6,645 bases of DNA from B8-G4 sp033720735. Lineage in GTDB: Bacteria; Bacteroidota; Bacteroidia; Chitinophagales; Saprospiraceae. Position 1 is the stretch's first letter. Each line of letters starts with the position of its first letter. The position numbers and the translations under genes are program-made. The notes under the pieces were generated by a model. That model did no database searches, was not told where the DNA came from, and saw only the letters and a list, made by a program, of their open reading frames with translations. The stretch spans positions 1 through 6,645 of the forward strand of contig JAWWBX010000246.1 in NCBI GenBank assembly GCA_033720735.1. The letters are read 5' to 3'. This document shows positions 1 through 6,645 of the stretch, piece after piece.

Positions 1-75
1 CTCGGGTGCCGTCATTCCGCATGGGTCTGCGCAGATCCGTGGAAGTGGCGAGCGCTCGCTGGTATTGCATCTGAG
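1..75 (-). other. Tail of the metH frame with no family resemblance
   Basis: The frame stays open but, after Gly-Ile-Thr, reads LRCNTSERSPLPRICADPCG and onward. MetH proteins instead continue with Asn-Cys-(Ala/Ser)-Leu-Gly, which carries the first zinc ligand. The other minus-strand frames do not restore a good match either. One of them, beginning TQMQYQRALATSTDL, has a faint similarity of spacing to the family's QMxxY...L...N-x-G stretch, too weak to rely on. Possible explanations are a chimeric or low-quality contig end, an indel with local errors, or a real rearrangement. Confidence 0.5.
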
Positions 76-804
76 TGTGATGCCGATCGCCCACAGCGGA
101 GCATGCCGCACACTGGTCCAAAATGCGTCAATCGTCTGGCCGGACAGGGTGCGCCCGCTGGCATCTGTGATCGTACCCGAGACGACAACTTTGACCTCGC
201 GGTCGGTCTCGTCGAGCAATTCCTCGATGCCCATCAGGGCGCCCTTGCAGTTGAGTGTGTCGAAGACCGTCTCCACCATCAGCAGATCGACGCCGCCATC
301 GATCAGACCGCGGGCCTGCTCCTTGTAGGCGGCCTTCATTTCATCGAATGATGTTGCGCGGTAGCCTGGATTGTTGACGTCTGGCGACAGGGATGTCGTT
401 TTGTTGGTCGGACCCATTGACCCGGCGACGAAGCGGGGCTTTTCCAGCGTACTGTATTTTTTCGCTGCTGCGCAGGCCAGACGGGCGGCCGTCAGATTGA
501 TCTCGTACACCGACTCCTCTGTTCCGTAATCTGCCTGTGAAATCGCCGTCGCGTTAAATGTGTTGGTCTCGATGATATCCGCCCCGGCCTCGAGATACGC
601 TTCATGGATCTCCGCGATCACGTGAGGTTGGGTCAGACAGAGGATATCATTATTTCCCTTCAGAGGCCGGGGATGATGCGCAAACTGCTCGCCACGAAAG
701 TCCTCTTCCGACAGCTGATACCGCTGGATCATGGTGCCCATGGCGCCATCCAGTACCAGGATACGGTGTTTGATGATCTCGTCGAGCTGATGCATAGTAC
801 TCAT
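1..804 (-). CDS. metH: Methionine synthase (cobalamin-dependent), N-terminal homocysteine methyltransferase module, 3' end outside window
   Basis: This module transfers the methyl group, via cobalamin, to homocysteine to make methionine in the cytoplasm. I translated the minus strand by hand: it is open for 268 codons to the left edge. Numbered from the ATG at 804, family landmarks are LDGAMGTMIQ (18-27), GNNDIL (50-55), EAGADIIETNTFN (72-84), GSMGPT (128-133), PDVNNPGYR (141-149), GGVDLLMVETVFDTLNCKGA (170-189) and VSGTITDASGRTLSGQT (208-224). The match ends at Gly-Ile-Thr (241-243); the next 25 codons do not look like MetH. An ATG at 795 is an alternative start. Only this module is visible, so the gene may encode the full multidomain enzyme or the stand-alone module that some Bacteroidota have. 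It follows the Wzi-like gene after 36 bp. The family call is secure; the integrity of the 3' end is not. Confidence 0.9.
   Translation of the reverse strand, partial: MSTMHQLDEIIKHRILVLDGAMGTMIQRYQLSEEDFRGEQFAHHPRPLKGNNDILCLTQPHVIAEIHEAYLEAGADIIETNTFNATAISQADYGTEESVYEINLTAARLACAAAKKYSTLEKPRFVAGSMGPTNKTTSLSPDVNNPGYRATSFDEMKAAYKEQARGLIDGGVDLLMVETVFDTLNCKGALMGIEELLDETDREVKVVVSGTITDASGRTLSGQTIDAFWTSVRHAPLWAIGITLRCNTSERSPLPRICADPCGMTAPE
48..59. repeat. 12-bp perfect palindrome
   Basis: GCGAGCGCTCGC at 48-59 equals its own reverse complement. It falls inside the anomalous stretch at the left edge, so it could relate to whatever disrupted the metH homology there. Palindromes of this length also occur by chance, and nothing else marks it as a protein-binding site. 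Confidence 0.3.
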
Positions 805-807
805 CCT
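804..807 (-). promoter_or_regulatory. Possible ribosome binding site for the internal metH start
   Basis: On the minus strand AGGA at 807-804 lies 8 bases before the ATG at 795 and overlaps the ATG at 804. If it is used, translation begins at 795 (Met-His-Gln-Leu) rather than 804 (Met-Ser-Thr-Met). Bacteroidota often do not depend on such sites, so this is only a hint. Confidence 0.25.
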
Positions 808-840
808 GAACCCGCAAAGATGCAGATAGTTTGAGAGCTG
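805..840. other. 36-bp spacer between the Wzi-like gene and metH
   Basis: This is the only gap longer than 3 bp in the window. It shows no clear stem-loop with a T tract. An imperfect Bacteroidota -7-like element (CATCTTTG on the minus strand, 822-815) has no matching TTTG at the expected upstream distance. Read-through from the upstream genes seems the simplest reading. Confidence 0.4.
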
Positions 841-2541
841 TTAGAATTCCTGCAGCCTGTAAAACAGATTCCAGCGCACGGCCAGTGAAACGTACTGTGT
901 CAGTAAATCCGAGGATGGGTCCGCAGATTGATAGGAACGGCGGAAGTACTCCCCTTCCACAAACAGGTTGTGCTTGAGTCGATACCTCGCCAGAAAGGTA
1001 AGGATTGTATTATCCACACCTACACCCTGTCCCTGCTCTACACCGTAGTCCGCATTCCTGGTGCCATTGGGCCGCAGAATGCTGGTGCCGTAGTAGATAT
1101 CCTCGGTATCTTCCGCCGTGTTGATCACGAACAATCGCGTCTGGAGGTGGAGTCTTTCCAGCGGCTGATATGATACCCCGAGGATCACCTCGGTAAAATT
1201 CGCGCCCAGCGGGTGTGCCAGCGGTTGATTAAAATGCGCATAACTCCCCATGCTGTCCCGGTGTGAGTAAGTGAACGGCCTCACCCTGTTGTACTCCAGT
1301 TGCAGGTCCAGCGATTCTATTTGTAATGCATTGGGGTATTTGACGCCTGCCTGGATGCCGAACTTGTTGCCCCACCACTGGTTGGAAGAGAAGAACTCAC
1401 TGACTTTAAATTCATCTAACATTATTTGTCCGTACAGCCGCACCGCGTGTTTGATATCCCAGCTGGCGTTCAGTCCGATGAGCACATTATCAGGACTCCC
1501 CACGTGCTGTTCTATCGTGCGGTAGAGGATCACCGGGTTGAGATATTGCAATTCAAAGCGATTGTCCTCCCGCGCGAATACGACCGCTTCGAAAATGCCA
1601 AAACTCAGGTTGGGACGCGGGCGAAAGCTCAGGTAATGCGCCGCCAGATACTTCTTTGGGAATACCGCAATATTGCTTTCACGCTCTGCCGCTGAAAGCT
1701 CGGCAAAGATATTTTGATAATGGATCTTCCAGACCCTGGTATTGAGTTTGAGATAGAAGTAGTTCTTGGCGAAGTCGGAAAGGAGTAAAGACCGATATCC
1801 GTCTCCAATAACATTCTTTCCGTGCCCCAGATGCACTCCGACATGTTCAGAGATATTGAATCCCAGATATCCGCTCGAATTTAAATAGTCATAAGCACCC
1901 TCGAAGTCGAACAGACTGCTGCGGTAGCGTTTGAAAAGTCCCGCGTCCGGATAGGCCTTGTTGTCAAGGACCCACTGTCGCACGTGCGATGGTGGTCGTG
2001 CCTGGGTCTCAATAATATCAGTGGCAAAAAAGACACGTTGATCAATACCACCCCGTATTTCGATACCACGGCGATTGACGAAGAGAGGATCATCGTCGCC
2101 CTGTTCACGTGCTAAGCCAAAATGGATCAGCGGATTGACACGTAAATAAAAAGACTCGGTATCCAGTTCATACAGGTGCGCCGGTGTCCGGTAAAACGAT
2201 TTGAGGAAGGGGCGCTCGCTTTCCAGTCTTAATGACGTATGCACAGAAGAGTCGACCTGGTGAAGAAATTCATTATTGTTTCGAACGATCCTGATCAATC
2301 CTTCCCGGTCTTTACCGGTAACACCGAGCTCCAGGTACGACCATGCCAGTTTTGCGGCGTCCTCCCGACGGAACGGTCGAATGGCAGCATGCATCTCACT
2401 CGGCGGAGCATACAACAATGACATGCGATCCAGGAGCCTGTACTCCTCCGCACCAAGCGGGATGTAGGTGTTTTGCGCCGACAAGGACAAGACGCCCATG
2501 AGACATATCAAGCCACCGATCCCGTACCGAGTCGCTCTCAT
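841..2541 (-). CDS. Wzi/RemB-like outer-membrane beta-barrel protein (capsule assembly Wzi family)
   Basis: A 566-residue predicted outer-membrane protein. Residues 1-22 look like a type I signal peptide: a basic start, a hydrophobic core at about 7-20, and probable cleavage after Ala22 (SLSA-Q). The rest consists of alternating polar/aromatic strands typical of a large barrel, and the chain ends in Phe as outer-membrane proteins usually do. Family-like stretches include GHGKNVIGDGYRSLLLSDF (239-257), LQYLNPVILYRTIEQ (331-345), RPFTYSH (421-427) and NQPLAHPLGANF (438-449). I recognise this pattern from Bacteroidota proteins annotated as capsule assembly Wzi or gliding-motility RemB. Wzi in Escherichia coli helps attach capsular polysaccharide to the surface; the role here is inferred only. 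The start codon lies 3 bp after the lpxK stop, which suggests coupled translation. Confidence is high for an outer-membrane barrel and moderate for the Wzi/RemB assignment. Confidence 0.8.
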   Translation of the reverse strand: MRATRYGIGGLICLMGVLSLSAQNTYIPLGAEEYRLLDRMSLLYAPPSEMHAAIRPFRREDAAKLAWSYLELGVTGKDREGLIRIVRNNNEFLHQVDSSVHTSLRLESERPFLKSFYRTPAHLYELDTESFYLRVNPLIHFGLAREQGDDDPLFVNRRGIEIRGGIDQRVFFATDIIETQARPPSHVRQWVLDNKAYPDAGLFKRYRSSLFDFEGAYDYLNSSGYLGFNISEHVGVHLGHGKNVIGDGYRSLLLSDFAKNYFYLKLNTRVWKIHYQNIFAELSAAERESNIAVFPKKYLAAHYLSFRPRPNLSFGIFEAVVFAREDNRFELQYLNPVILYRTIEQHVGSPDNVLIGLNASWDIKHAVRLYGQIMLDEFKVSEFFSSNQWWGNKFGIQAGVKYPNALQIESLDLQLEYNRVRPFTYSHRDSMGSYAHFNQPLAHPLGANFTEVILGVSYQPLERLHLQTRLFVINTAEDTEDIYYGTSILRPNGTRNADYGVEQGQGVGVDNTILTFLARYRLKHNLFVEGEYFRRSYQSADPSSDLLTQYVSLAVRWNLFYRLQEF

Positions 2542-2544
2542 CGA

Positions 2545-3612
2545 TCAGACTTTAAACTGTAGAAGGAAATTACGGATCGTATTGTCGAATCTGTTCTGGT
2601 CATCGAACAGAAATGCCACCTCGACTGGCAAAATGAACACCTCCAGCTGATGGTCCCGGAAAAACTGATAATGGGCCTCCAGGCGCATGGCGTCCTTCTC
2701 AGTGGTCAGGATCATGCGTCGTGAGCCCGTCATGTGGGCAAAATACTTCTTGATCATTTCCAGATCATATCGCGAATACACGTGGTGATCTTCGTACTGC
2801 AGCATTTTGACGGCTCCTGCATGTGCGTGGAGGAAGTCAAGCAGGTACTTGGTACGGGCAATGCCGCAAACGAGGAGTATTTCATGTTCGCCGGTGATGG
2901 GCTCACGCCGTTGTGGCGCCCACATTTGATAGGGCACGGCGTACCGGTACCTCGTGAAAAAGACCCGTTGTGCGGGCAGTGGGTTGATCCCCGTGATGAT
3001 CTTGTCTTTCTGGTCGCCGCTGATCTCCGCAGGGCATTTCGTGACAATGATGACATCTGCCCGCTTGTAGGCTGATCTCCACTCGCGCAGCCGGCCTGAA
3101 GGCAACAACCAGTCGCGATAGAAGGGATCGTCGTATTCCGTCAGCAGGATATTGAAGTTTGGCTCGATCGCGCGATGCTGGTAGGCGTCATCGAGCAGGA
3201 TCGTCTGGATCTGGGGGTGGGTTTGCAACAGTTTTGGCACACCCAGCACCCTGCTCTCGGATACGGCAACTGTGATCTGCGGGTATTTGCGCGCATACAT
3301 GAGCGGCTCGTCGCCGACATGCTCAGCCGTATGGCGCGGTTTGGCGATCAGGAATCCCTTGGTTGACCTCTTGTATCCACGGCTCAAGGTGGCAACGTGG
3401 ATGTAAGGGCTGAGCAGGCGGATCAGGTATTCGACATGCGGTGTCTTGCCTGAGCCCCCCACAGTGAGGTTTCCTACGTTGATCACTGGTATACTGAACG
3501 AAACCCCGCTGAGCAGACCAGTCGCATACAGCATGGACTTGATCGCCACACCCATCCCAAACAACAGGGAGGCCGGCAAGAGCAGGATCCGGAGAAGCAG
3601 CTTGTCAAACAT
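2545..3612 (-). CDS. lpxK: Tetraacyldisaccharide 4'-kinase LpxK
   Basis: LpxK uses ATP to phosphorylate the 4' position of tetraacyldisaccharide 1-phosphate, giving lipid IVA, late in lipid A synthesis at the inner face of the cytoplasmic membrane. The 355 residues are near the usual length. Residues 6-36 form a hydrophobic N-terminal membrane anchor. The P-loop follows in the order expected: PVINVGNLTVGGSGKTP (42-58), with GGSGKT at 52-57. Next come LSRGYKR (76-82), GDEP (100-103, containing the acidic residue expected at the active site), LLDDAYQHR (139-147), LPSGRLRE (170-177), EDHHVY (274-279) and TTEKDAMRL (303-311). All expected motifs are present, so the enzyme should be active. The start overlaps the end of the DUF2851 gene by 8 bp and the stop lies 3 bp before the Wzi-like gene. 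The presence of LpxK implies an outer membrane containing lipid A. Confidence 0.96.
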   Translation of the reverse strand: MFDKLLLRILLLPASLLFGMGVAIKSMLYATGLLSGVSFSIPVINVGNLTVGGSGKTPHVEYLIRLLSPYIHVATLSRGYKRSTKGFLIAKPRHTAEHVGDEPLMYARKYPQITVAVSESRVLGVPKLLQTHPQIQTILLDDAYQHRAIEPNFNILLTEYDDPFYRDWLLPSGRLREWRSAYKRADVIIVTKCPAEISGDQKDKIITGINPLPAQRVFFTRYRYAVPYQMWAPQRREPITGEHEILLVCGIARTKYLLDFLHAHAGAVKMLQYEDHHVYSRYDLEMIKKYFAHMTGSRRMILTTEKDAMRLEAHYQFFRDHQLEVFILPVEVAFLFDDQNRFDNTIRNFLLQFKV

Positions 3613-4894
3613 GCGTGTCCTGCTCCGGTTGCTTCAGCAGATGGTGACCGATCGCACACGAAGTGCACCTGAAATGCTGACAATACGTACGCTTGAGATG
3701 GATGAGCCCCTGGCTGTCGCTTGCCGTATCATTCGGCATCCCCGCTGCTTCCCATCGTCTGGTCACCTGGTTGATCTCCGGTTTCATGTCGGCCATGAAA
3801 TTAACAGCTCTCTCCGAAATGACTTCGTCCCCGGTGTGTCTGCCATAGTTAAAGAGAAACGGAATGATGGCATTGACGAGGACTACACGCACAGACTGCT
3901 GACCCAGGCGTTTGCTTCCCGGCTTGCCTGATCGGTCGAAATGACCATGATCCTGCCAGTAGGGAGAGACTTCAGTTTTGAACAGGTCGGCAAGTTCGCG
4001 TGGGTTGGAGGCAGTACAGACGGCCTGTAGCAAATCGGGGTTTCCCGCCAGCAACCGCGCAAGCTGGGCAATCCGGATGGTTGGGAAGTTGGCAGGCCGG
4101 ACCCTTCCCCACTCCCATGCCCGTGCTTGCATGCTTTGCAAACTGTGCTTGTGCATCAGGTGGAAAAACTCCTGTTGGAGCTGACCCGGATACGCATCGA
4201 TAAAGATCTGGTTGAGCATGCCTGCGCACCCGAAGAGCAATGCTTCAACCCGTATCAGATTGGTCTGATATTGCATGATCAGCCGGTACGGGACAAGTCG
4301 AGCGAGTCGCTCAAATGCGGCTCTGTTGACACCAAAGCCGAATGCACGCAGTATCAATCTGTAGAGCACCTCATGCCAGTCCTGACGTGTATCACGCAAC
4401 AGGTCCCGGATATCAGCAGATTTTGCTTCGAGTCGGGCGACAACCATGCGCTCAAGCCAGGCGTGTTTGATCATGGGTGGGACCGATGCGAGATGTCCGG
4501 CGCATGGCACCCATGAGCGCGCTTCCAGCAGTTTGCGGTAACTGGCAAGAACACCGGCGTGGATCCGCCCCCGCATCTCGATACAGGGAAGGCGGCGCTG
4601 TCCCATGTAGACGGGCCGGTCCTCTTCCAGCACGACATGCAGGATGACACTTTCATAGTTCGGATCTCCCGAATGGCCGTGCTGATCCCACTCAGAGGCC
4701 AGCAGGTGCATCTCGATATTGCCTGCCCATCGCACGCCATCCAGTATGATGATCGCAAATTTAAAGTCCGGGCCGCCCTTCTCATTGATCCTGCCAAAGT
4801 CAAGGATCTCGACAGTTTTCCCGTCTGTCGTCCTGAGTGCGGTGAGATCAAAGCTGCGGGTGTTCCAGACATAATGCAGGAACGCCTCTTTCAT
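3605..4894 (-). CDS. DUF2851 family protein, function unknown
   Basis: A 429-residue protein of a family known mainly from Bacteroidota, with no established function. I chose the ATG at 4894, two bases after the folA stop, because the protein then begins MKEAFLHYVW, as family members do. The frame is open back to 4987, but that would overlap folA. The N-terminal part has GGPDFKFA (40-47), WAGNIEMH (56-63), SEWDQHGH (67-74) and NYESVILHVV (79-88), a run rich in Asp, Glu and His that could form a metal or catalytic site. The middle is mostly helical in character. The C-terminus has SQGLIHLKRTYC (394-405) and a C-x4-C-x2-C cluster (Cys405, Cys410, Cys413) followed by His417-His418, which may bind metal. 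There is no signal peptide or membrane segment, so it is probably cytoplasmic. The gene is probably cotranscribed with folA and lpxK. Confidence 0.88.
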   Translation of the reverse strand: MKEAFLHYVWNTRSFDLTALRTTDGKTVEILDFGRINEKGGPDFKFAIIILDGVRWAGNIEMHLLASEWDQHGHSGDPNYESVILHVVLEEDRPVYMGQRRLPCIEMRGRIHAGVLASYRKLLEARSWVPCAGHLASVPPMIKHAWLERMVVARLEAKSADIRDLLRDTRQDWHEVLYRLILRAFGFGVNRAAFERLARLVPYRLIMQYQTNLIRVEALLFGCAGMLNQIFIDAYPGQLQQEFFHLMHKHSLQSMQARAWEWGRVRPANFPTIRIAQLARLLAGNPDLLQAVCTASNPRELADLFKTEVSPYWQDHGHFDRSGKPGSKRLGQQSVRVVLVNAIIPFLFNYGRHTGDEVISERAVNFMADMKPEINQVTRRWEAAGMPNDTASDSQGLIHLKRTYCQHFRCTSCAIGHHLLKQPEQDTHV

Positions 4895-4896
4895 CC

Positions 4897-5394
4897 TTAA
4901 CGGGTTCGGCGTTCCAGGATCTGGATCGTGTAATCGTAAGGATCCTTTCCTGCTGCAGGATGAAATTCGGATGACGTGACCTGCCATTCTGCAGGATCAT
5001 ACTCGGGAAAGAAGACATCACCGTCAATGTCGGCATCGAGCACTGTGAGGTACATCCGATCAAGCAGGGGCAGGGCTTGTGCATAGATTTCGCCACCCCC
5101 GATAATGAAGGCCTCCGTATCGCCGTTTTCAAACGCCTGCTGGATACCTTCTTCGATCGAATGGACGATCACACATCCGCTGGAAATGAAGAACGGGTTG
5201 CGGGTGACGACCACATTGGTACGCTTGGGAAGTGGTTTACCGATCGATTGGTAATTCTTCCGGCCCATAATGATATGGTGTCCGGTCGTGGTTTGTTTAA
5301 AGAACTTCAGGTCTCCCGGCAGGTACCAGGGGATCTGATTGTCCTTGCCGATCACGCGGTTGCGTGACATCGCGGCAATTGCTGAGATTAACAT
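4897..5394 (-). CDS. folA: Dihydrofolate reductase
   Basis: DHFR reduces dihydrofolate to tetrahydrofolate with NADPH, supplying the folate carriers needed for thymidylate, purine and methionine synthesis. The 165 residues fit the usual chromosomal length. The N-terminal strand MLISAIAAMSRNRVIGKDN leads to IPWYLPGDLKFFK (21-33), in which Trp23 and the catalytic acid Asp28 are in their standard places. Then come the cofactor-binding stretches IIMGRKNYQSIGKPLP (41-56) and AFIIGGGEIYAQALP (95-109), then LTVLDADIDGDVFFP (116-130). The C-terminus (YTIQILERR) is also typical. Nothing suggests a plasmid-type resistant enzyme. The gene starts 3 bp after the mrdA stop and ends 2 bp before the DUF2851 start. 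thyA, a common folA neighbour, is not in this window. The product would supply the folate pool that MetH, encoded downstream, draws on. Confidence 0.97.
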   Translation of the reverse strand: MLISAIAAMSRNRVIGKDNQIPWYLPGDLKFFKQTTTGHHIIMGRKNYQSIGKPLPKRTNVVVTRNPFFISSGCVIVHSIEEGIQQAFENGDTEAFIIGGGEIYAQALPLLDRMYLTVLDADIDGDVFFPEYDPAEWQVTSSEFHPAAGKDPYDYTIQILERRTR

Positions 5395-5397
5395 GGG

Positions 5398-6645
5398 CTA
5401 TGGTTTAGTGAGCAGATCCATTTCAAGCATGCGATTTTCGATCCATGCCCGATTTGGGTCTATTTGGTCGTGAAGATACTTCTCAATCATCAATGCAGCC
5501 ATCGGAGCAGCTACCGTACCACCCCAGCCAGCATTTTCAACGTACACCGCGATGGCGATTTGCGGGTTCTCGCGCGGCGCAAAGGCGAAGAACACCGAGT
5601 GGTCCTTGCCATGCGGGTTTTGGGAAGTGCCCGTTTTCCCACAAATCTCAATCCTGGGATGATAGGCCGTGACGGCCGTTCCACCTGTGACTGCCCGGGA
5701 CATCCCTTCGATGACCGGTTCAAAATACTGCCTGTCGATCTGCACGAACTTCTGCTCCGTATATGCTTCGGGCAGTGACATTGTGGAGTTGACAAATCCT
5801 CTGATCAGGTGGGGTGTAATGTAGTAACCACGGTTGGCAATGATCGCTGCGAGGTTGGCCATTTGCAGTGTGGTCAGCTGAAGTTCTCCCTGACCGATAC
5901 CTAACGACATGATGTAGGTCGAACGCCAGGCATCACCAGCATACAGTTGGTCATAGTAAGCAGGGCCGGGTACATTCCCGCCTTTCTCGTGCGGCAGGTC
6001 GATGCCGAGTGGCTCGTCCAATCCAAATTCCTGCAGGTACGTGTTGAGAGTAGTCAGACCCCTCGCCGGCCGGTTAAAGCCTTCTTTTTCGACCAGGTCC
6101 CGGAACGTTTGAAAGAAATAGGAATTGCACGAGTGCTGCAAGGCGATCGACACGTTGTAGGGTGTGATGTGGTCGTGGCATCCGTAGGAGAAGTGGCGGT
6201 AGCGGTATGCGCCGTCGCAATAGATCGTGCGATTGGGCTGCAGGACGTTTTCCTGCATCGCGATCAGGGCCAACACCGGCTTGAAGATGGACCCCGGTGC
6301 ATAGGCGGCCATGACGGACCGGTCAAAGAACGGCTTGAGTGTATCCTGTTGCAAGGCGGCAAATGCCGCGCTGCGATTCCGGTGGATGGTGAGGGCTGCA
6401 GGATCGTATCCCGGTGCGCTGGCAAGCGCCAGTACTTCTCCCGTGGCCGGTTCGATACACACGATGCTGCCTTTCTTGTTGGCGAGTAGTTGCTCGGCGT
6501 AGCGCTGCAAGGCGATGTCGAGGGTGATCTGGAGGTCCTGTCCGCTCACTGCCGCCGAGTCCAGTTTCCCTTCACTGATCCGCCCTACTTCGCGGCCGAG
6601 GTTGTCGCGCAGGACATAGGAAATCCCTTTTCTGCCCTTGAGCAG
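5398..6645 (-). CDS. mrdA: Penicillin-binding protein 2 (MrdA), transpeptidase part, 5' end outside window
   Basis: PBP2 is the peptidoglycan DD-transpeptidase of the elongation machinery, anchored in the inner membrane with its catalytic domain in the periplasm. The frame is open to the right edge, giving 415 visible residues. The first 42 read LLKGRKGISYVLRDNLGREV, then further linker residues to SGQDLQITLD, as in the region before the PBP2 transpeptidase domain. The GTG at 6549 is therefore internal, not the start. Counting from that GTG, the catalytic motifs are SIFK (87-90, codons 6291-6280), SCN (140-142) and KTG (305-307), with the family stretch SLGIGQGELQLTTLQM at 215-230. All three are intact. 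A Cys/His cluster lies between the first two motifs (Cys111, Cys124, His125, His127). The N-terminal membrane helix and dimerisation region are off the window. In many bacteria rodA follows this gene; here folA follows after 3 bp. Confidence 0.95.
   Translation of the reverse strand: MLKGRKGISYVLRDNLGREVGRISEGKLDSAAVSGQDLQITLDIALQRYAEQLLANKKGSIVCIEPATGEVLALASAPGYDPAALTIHRNRSAAFAALQQDTLKPFFDRSVMAAYAPGSIFKPVLALIAMQENVLQPNRTIYCDGAYRYRHFSYGCHDHITPYNVSIALQHSCNSYFFQTFRDLVEKEGFNRPARGLTTLNTYLQEFGLDEPLGIDLPHEKGGNVPGPAYYDQLYAGDAWRSTYIMSLGIGQGELQLTTLQMANLAAIIANRGYYITPHLIRGFVNSTMSLPEAYTEQKFVQIDRQYFEPVIEGMSRAVTGGTAVTAYHPRIEICGKTGTSQNPHGKDHSVFFAFAPRENPQIAIAVYVENAGWGGTVAAPMAALMIEKYLHDQIDPNRAWIENRMLEMDLLTKP

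Noticed and set aside
815..822. Promoter-like CATCTTTG before metH
   Set aside because: It matches 7 of 8 positions of the Bacteroidota -7 element TAnnTTTG, but no TTTG lies about 19-20 bases further upstream, and a start site here would leave almost no leader.
3446..3931. 161-codon open frame on the plus strand
   Set aside because: It lies opposite the junction of the DUF2851 gene and lpxK, both clearly real by motif content. The translation resembles no family I know and is best explained as a shadow of the minus-strand genes.
4895..4987. Upstream extension of the DUF2851 frame
   Set aside because: The additional 31 codons overlap the folA 3' end and encode a Ser/Arg/Pro-rich stretch unlike family N-termini. 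The ATG at 4894 gives the expected start.
5947..6489. 180-codon open frame on the plus strand
   Set aside because: It is fully antisense to the PBP2 transpeptidase domain, which has all three catalytic motifs. The frame is open only because of the codon usage of the opposite strand.
6547..6549. GTG as the start of the PBP2 gene
   Set aside because: The frame stays open to the window edge, and the residues upstream match the PBP2 region before the transpeptidase domain, so the true start lies beyond 6645.
1..6645. Search for CRISPR arrays, tRNA or rRNA genes, insertion sequences and tandem repeats
   Set aside because: Genes cover nearly all of the window, no spaced direct repeats or terminal inverted repeats are evident, and no RNA-gene signature was seen by eye.

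Overview
The window looks like chromosomal DNA from a member of the Bacteroidota. The evidence is a DUF2851 protein (a family I know essentially only from that phylum), a Wzi/RemB-type outer-membrane barrel of the form seen there, and an LpxK and a PBP2 with the sequence style of that group. Base composition is moderate (about half G+C by eye) and even throughout. I see no mobile element, CRISPR array, RNA gene or sign of recent transfer.

All six genes lie on the minus strand and are packed almost without gaps, so they probably form one transcription unit read from the right edge to the left. In transcription order they are: penicillin-binding protein 2 (mrdA, 5' end outside the window, to 5398); dihydrofolate reductase (folA, 5394-4897); a DUF2851 protein of unknown function (4894-3605); tetraacyldisaccharide 4'-kinase (lpxK, 3612-2545, overlapping the previous gene by 8 bp); a Wzi-like outer-membrane barrel protein (2541-841); and the N-terminal homocysteine methyltransferase module of methionine synthase (metH, 804 to the left edge). 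The only gap longer than 3 bp is the 36 bp at 805-840, where I find no clear terminator or promoter.

Two themes share the cluster. PBP2, LpxK and the Wzi-like protein build the cell envelope (peptidoglycan cross-linking, lipid A, surface polysaccharide or outer-membrane function). DHFR and MetH belong to folate and one-carbon metabolism. The DUF2851 protein sits between them with no assigned role.

The window is mostly ordinary housekeeping sequence, and I did not find a convincing new system. The points most worth a second look are these. The last 75 bases of the metH reading frame (positions 1-75) stop resembling the family exactly where the first zinc-ligand cysteine should appear. The DUF2851 protein has conserved-looking acidic/His and Cys clusters. 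folA stands directly after mrdA, where rodA would often be expected.
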